The translations under genes and the position numbers were made by a program. The notes beneath the pieces were generated by a model that was not told where the DNA came from, did not search any database, and worked only from the letters and a program-made list of their open reading frames with translations. Shown in pieces: positions 12,065 through 12,756 of a DNA stretch of 12,756 nt. The stretch's first letter is position 1, and each line of letters opens with the position of its first letter. The stretch is taken from the NCBI GenBank assembly GCA_017882405.1, contig JADGPO010000163.1:1-12756 (forward strand), in the 5' to 3' direction. This DNA is from Solirubrobacteraceae bacterium (GTDB lineage Bacteria; Actinomycetota; Thermoleophilia; Solirubrobacterales; Solirubrobacteraceae).

Positions 12065-12756
12065 TCAGGGCTCCGTGTCACGGAAGCGGTAGCCGACGCC
12101 GCGCACCGTGAACAGGAACTGCGGGTCCTTGGGATCTGACTCCACCTTCTCGCGCAGGTGGCGGATGTGGACGTCGATCGTGCGCGGGTCGCGGTAGGCC
12201 GAGTCTCCCCAGATCCGGGCCAGCAGCATGTCGCGGGTGAACACCCGCCCGGGCGCGCGGGCCAGCGCGGAGAGGATCTCGAACTCGACATAGGTCAGCT
12301 GCGCTTCGGCGCCGCGGACGCGCACGATGCGCTTGGGGAAGTCGATCCGCAAGTCGCCCACCTGCAGCGGCGCCTCGTCGGGTGCCGTCTGCGCCGGCCG
12401 GCTCATCTCCGCGCGCCGCAGCACCGCCTTGATCCGGCTGGAGAACTCGCGCAGCGAGAACGGCTTGGTGATGTAGTCGTCGGCCCCGAGCTCCAGGCCG
12501 ACCACCTTGTCGATCTCCTCCGACTTGGCGGTCAGCATGATGATCGGGACCGAGCTCCGGCTGCGCAGGCGCCGGCAGACCTCCAGCCCATCGATTCGCG
12601 GCAACATCAGATCCAGGACCACCAGGTCGAACTGCTGCTCGTCGAAGCGCTCCAGCGCCTGGCGCCCGTCGGTGGCCTGCACCACCTCGTAGCCCTCCTT
12701 GCGTAGCGGATAGGAGAGCAGTGTCTGGATCGACTGCTCGTCGTCGACGAGCAGTA
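12065..12756 (-). CDS. OmpR/PhoB-type response regulator, partial at the window edge
   Basis: 229 codons are visible and the start lies beyond the window; probably only a few N-terminal residues are missing, since the first readable stretch is 'LLVDDEQSIQTLL', the usual first strand with the acidic pair. The phospho-acceptor is the first Asp of 'DLMLPRIDGLEV' in 'LVVLDLMLP'. 'IIMLTAK' supplies the Thr and 'DYITKPFS' the conserved Lys-Pro. A linker leads to a winged-helix DNA-binding domain with 'LTYVEFEILSALARAPGRVFTR'-like recognition features, 'RTIDVHIRHLREKVE' and 'TVRGVGYRF'. Sequence pattern resembles PhoB, RegX3 and MtrA-like regulators, but the target genes cannot be told. An ATG exists at 12685 inside the receiver domain but would remove the first strand, so it is not the start. 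Confidence 0.95.
   Translation of the reverse strand, partial: LLVDDEQSIQTLLSYPLRKEGYEVVQATDGRQALERFDEQQFDLVVLDLMLPRIDGLEVCRRLRSRSSVPIIMLTAKSEEIDKVVGLELGADDYITKPFSLREFSSRIKAVLRRAEMSRPAQTAPDEAPLQVGDLRIDFPKRIVRVRGAEAQLTYVEFEILSALARAPGRVFTRDMLLARIWGDSAYRDPRTIDVHIRHLREKVESDPKDPQFLFTVRGVGYRFRDTEP

Noticed and set aside
10587..12092. 501-residue plus-strand open frame opposite the histidine kinase
   Set aside because: The opposite strand encodes all kinase boxes in order. The long frame is low-complexity (R, G, D, Q, L-rich), a common artefact of high-GC codon bias.
1..12756. CRISPR array, insertion sequence, phage or defence island
   Set aside because: No regularly spaced repeats, transposase, integrase, terminal inverted repeats, nuclease or toxin-antitoxin proteins are visible on either strand.

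Overview
The window is high-GC, gene-dense chromosomal DNA from an actinobacterium. The protein set suggests a Thermoleophilia/Solirubrobacterales-type organism: a short beta-carbonic anhydrase like mycobacterial Rv1284, an SSB ending in DEDIPF, a GT20 enzyme with the 'SNRGPV' and 'HIPWSQSDSW' variants, and a CxxC-type bS18. That placement is recalled from family features, not searched. There are no rRNA or tRNA genes, CRISPR arrays or insertion sequences.

Layout, left to right. (1) 1-687, minus: the start of an acyl-CoA dehydrogenase (glutaryl-CoA dehydrogenase type) that has lost about 40 codons and then shifts frame. (2) 797-1210, plus: a TrmO/TsaA-family tRNA methyltransferase, divergent from it, with an unusual start region built of three copies of one 8-mer. 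(3) 1312-1491, minus: a possible small membrane protein. (4) 1688-3536, minus: the conserved operon rpsF-ssb-rpsR-rplI, with perfect hairpins in the rpsF leader and in the rpsF-ssb gap. (5) 3755-3964, plus: a 69-aa protein of unknown function, followed by a decayed YdeI/OmpD-associated gene in three reading frames (3966-4291). (6) 4288-6176, minus: a GT20 trehalose-6-phosphate synthase-like gene followed by a VOC/glyoxalase-fold gene. (7) 6208-8110, plus: a beta-carbonic anhydrase with a damaged or unresolved 5' end, then an FAD/NAD(P) disulfide oxidoreductase lacking the usual C-terminal catalytic His. (8) 8135-12756, minus: an OmpR-type response regulator (running off the edge) and a sensor histidine kinase 2 bp apart, then a nitrilase-superfamily amidohydrolase whose stop overlaps the start of a glutamine-dependent asparagine synthetase.

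How the genes work together. The rpsF operon supplies ribosome and single-strand DNA-binding proteins. The regulator-kinase pair is a standard two-component system with an unknown signal. The amidohydrolase-AsnB pair is probably translationally coupled and looks like a nitrogen/amide-metabolism unit. The rest are single metabolic genes.

Most striking is that three non-core genes (acyl-CoA dehydrogenase, YdeI, carbonic anhydrase) lie in pieces within about 6.2 kb, while the ribosomal, kinase, synthetase and oxidoreductase genes look intact. This is either real gene decay or a sequence or assembly quality problem. I see no convincing new defence or mobile system. The best unexplained items are the broken genes, the 8-mer triplet at trmO, the hairpins in the rpsF operon and the amidohydrolase-asnB coupling.
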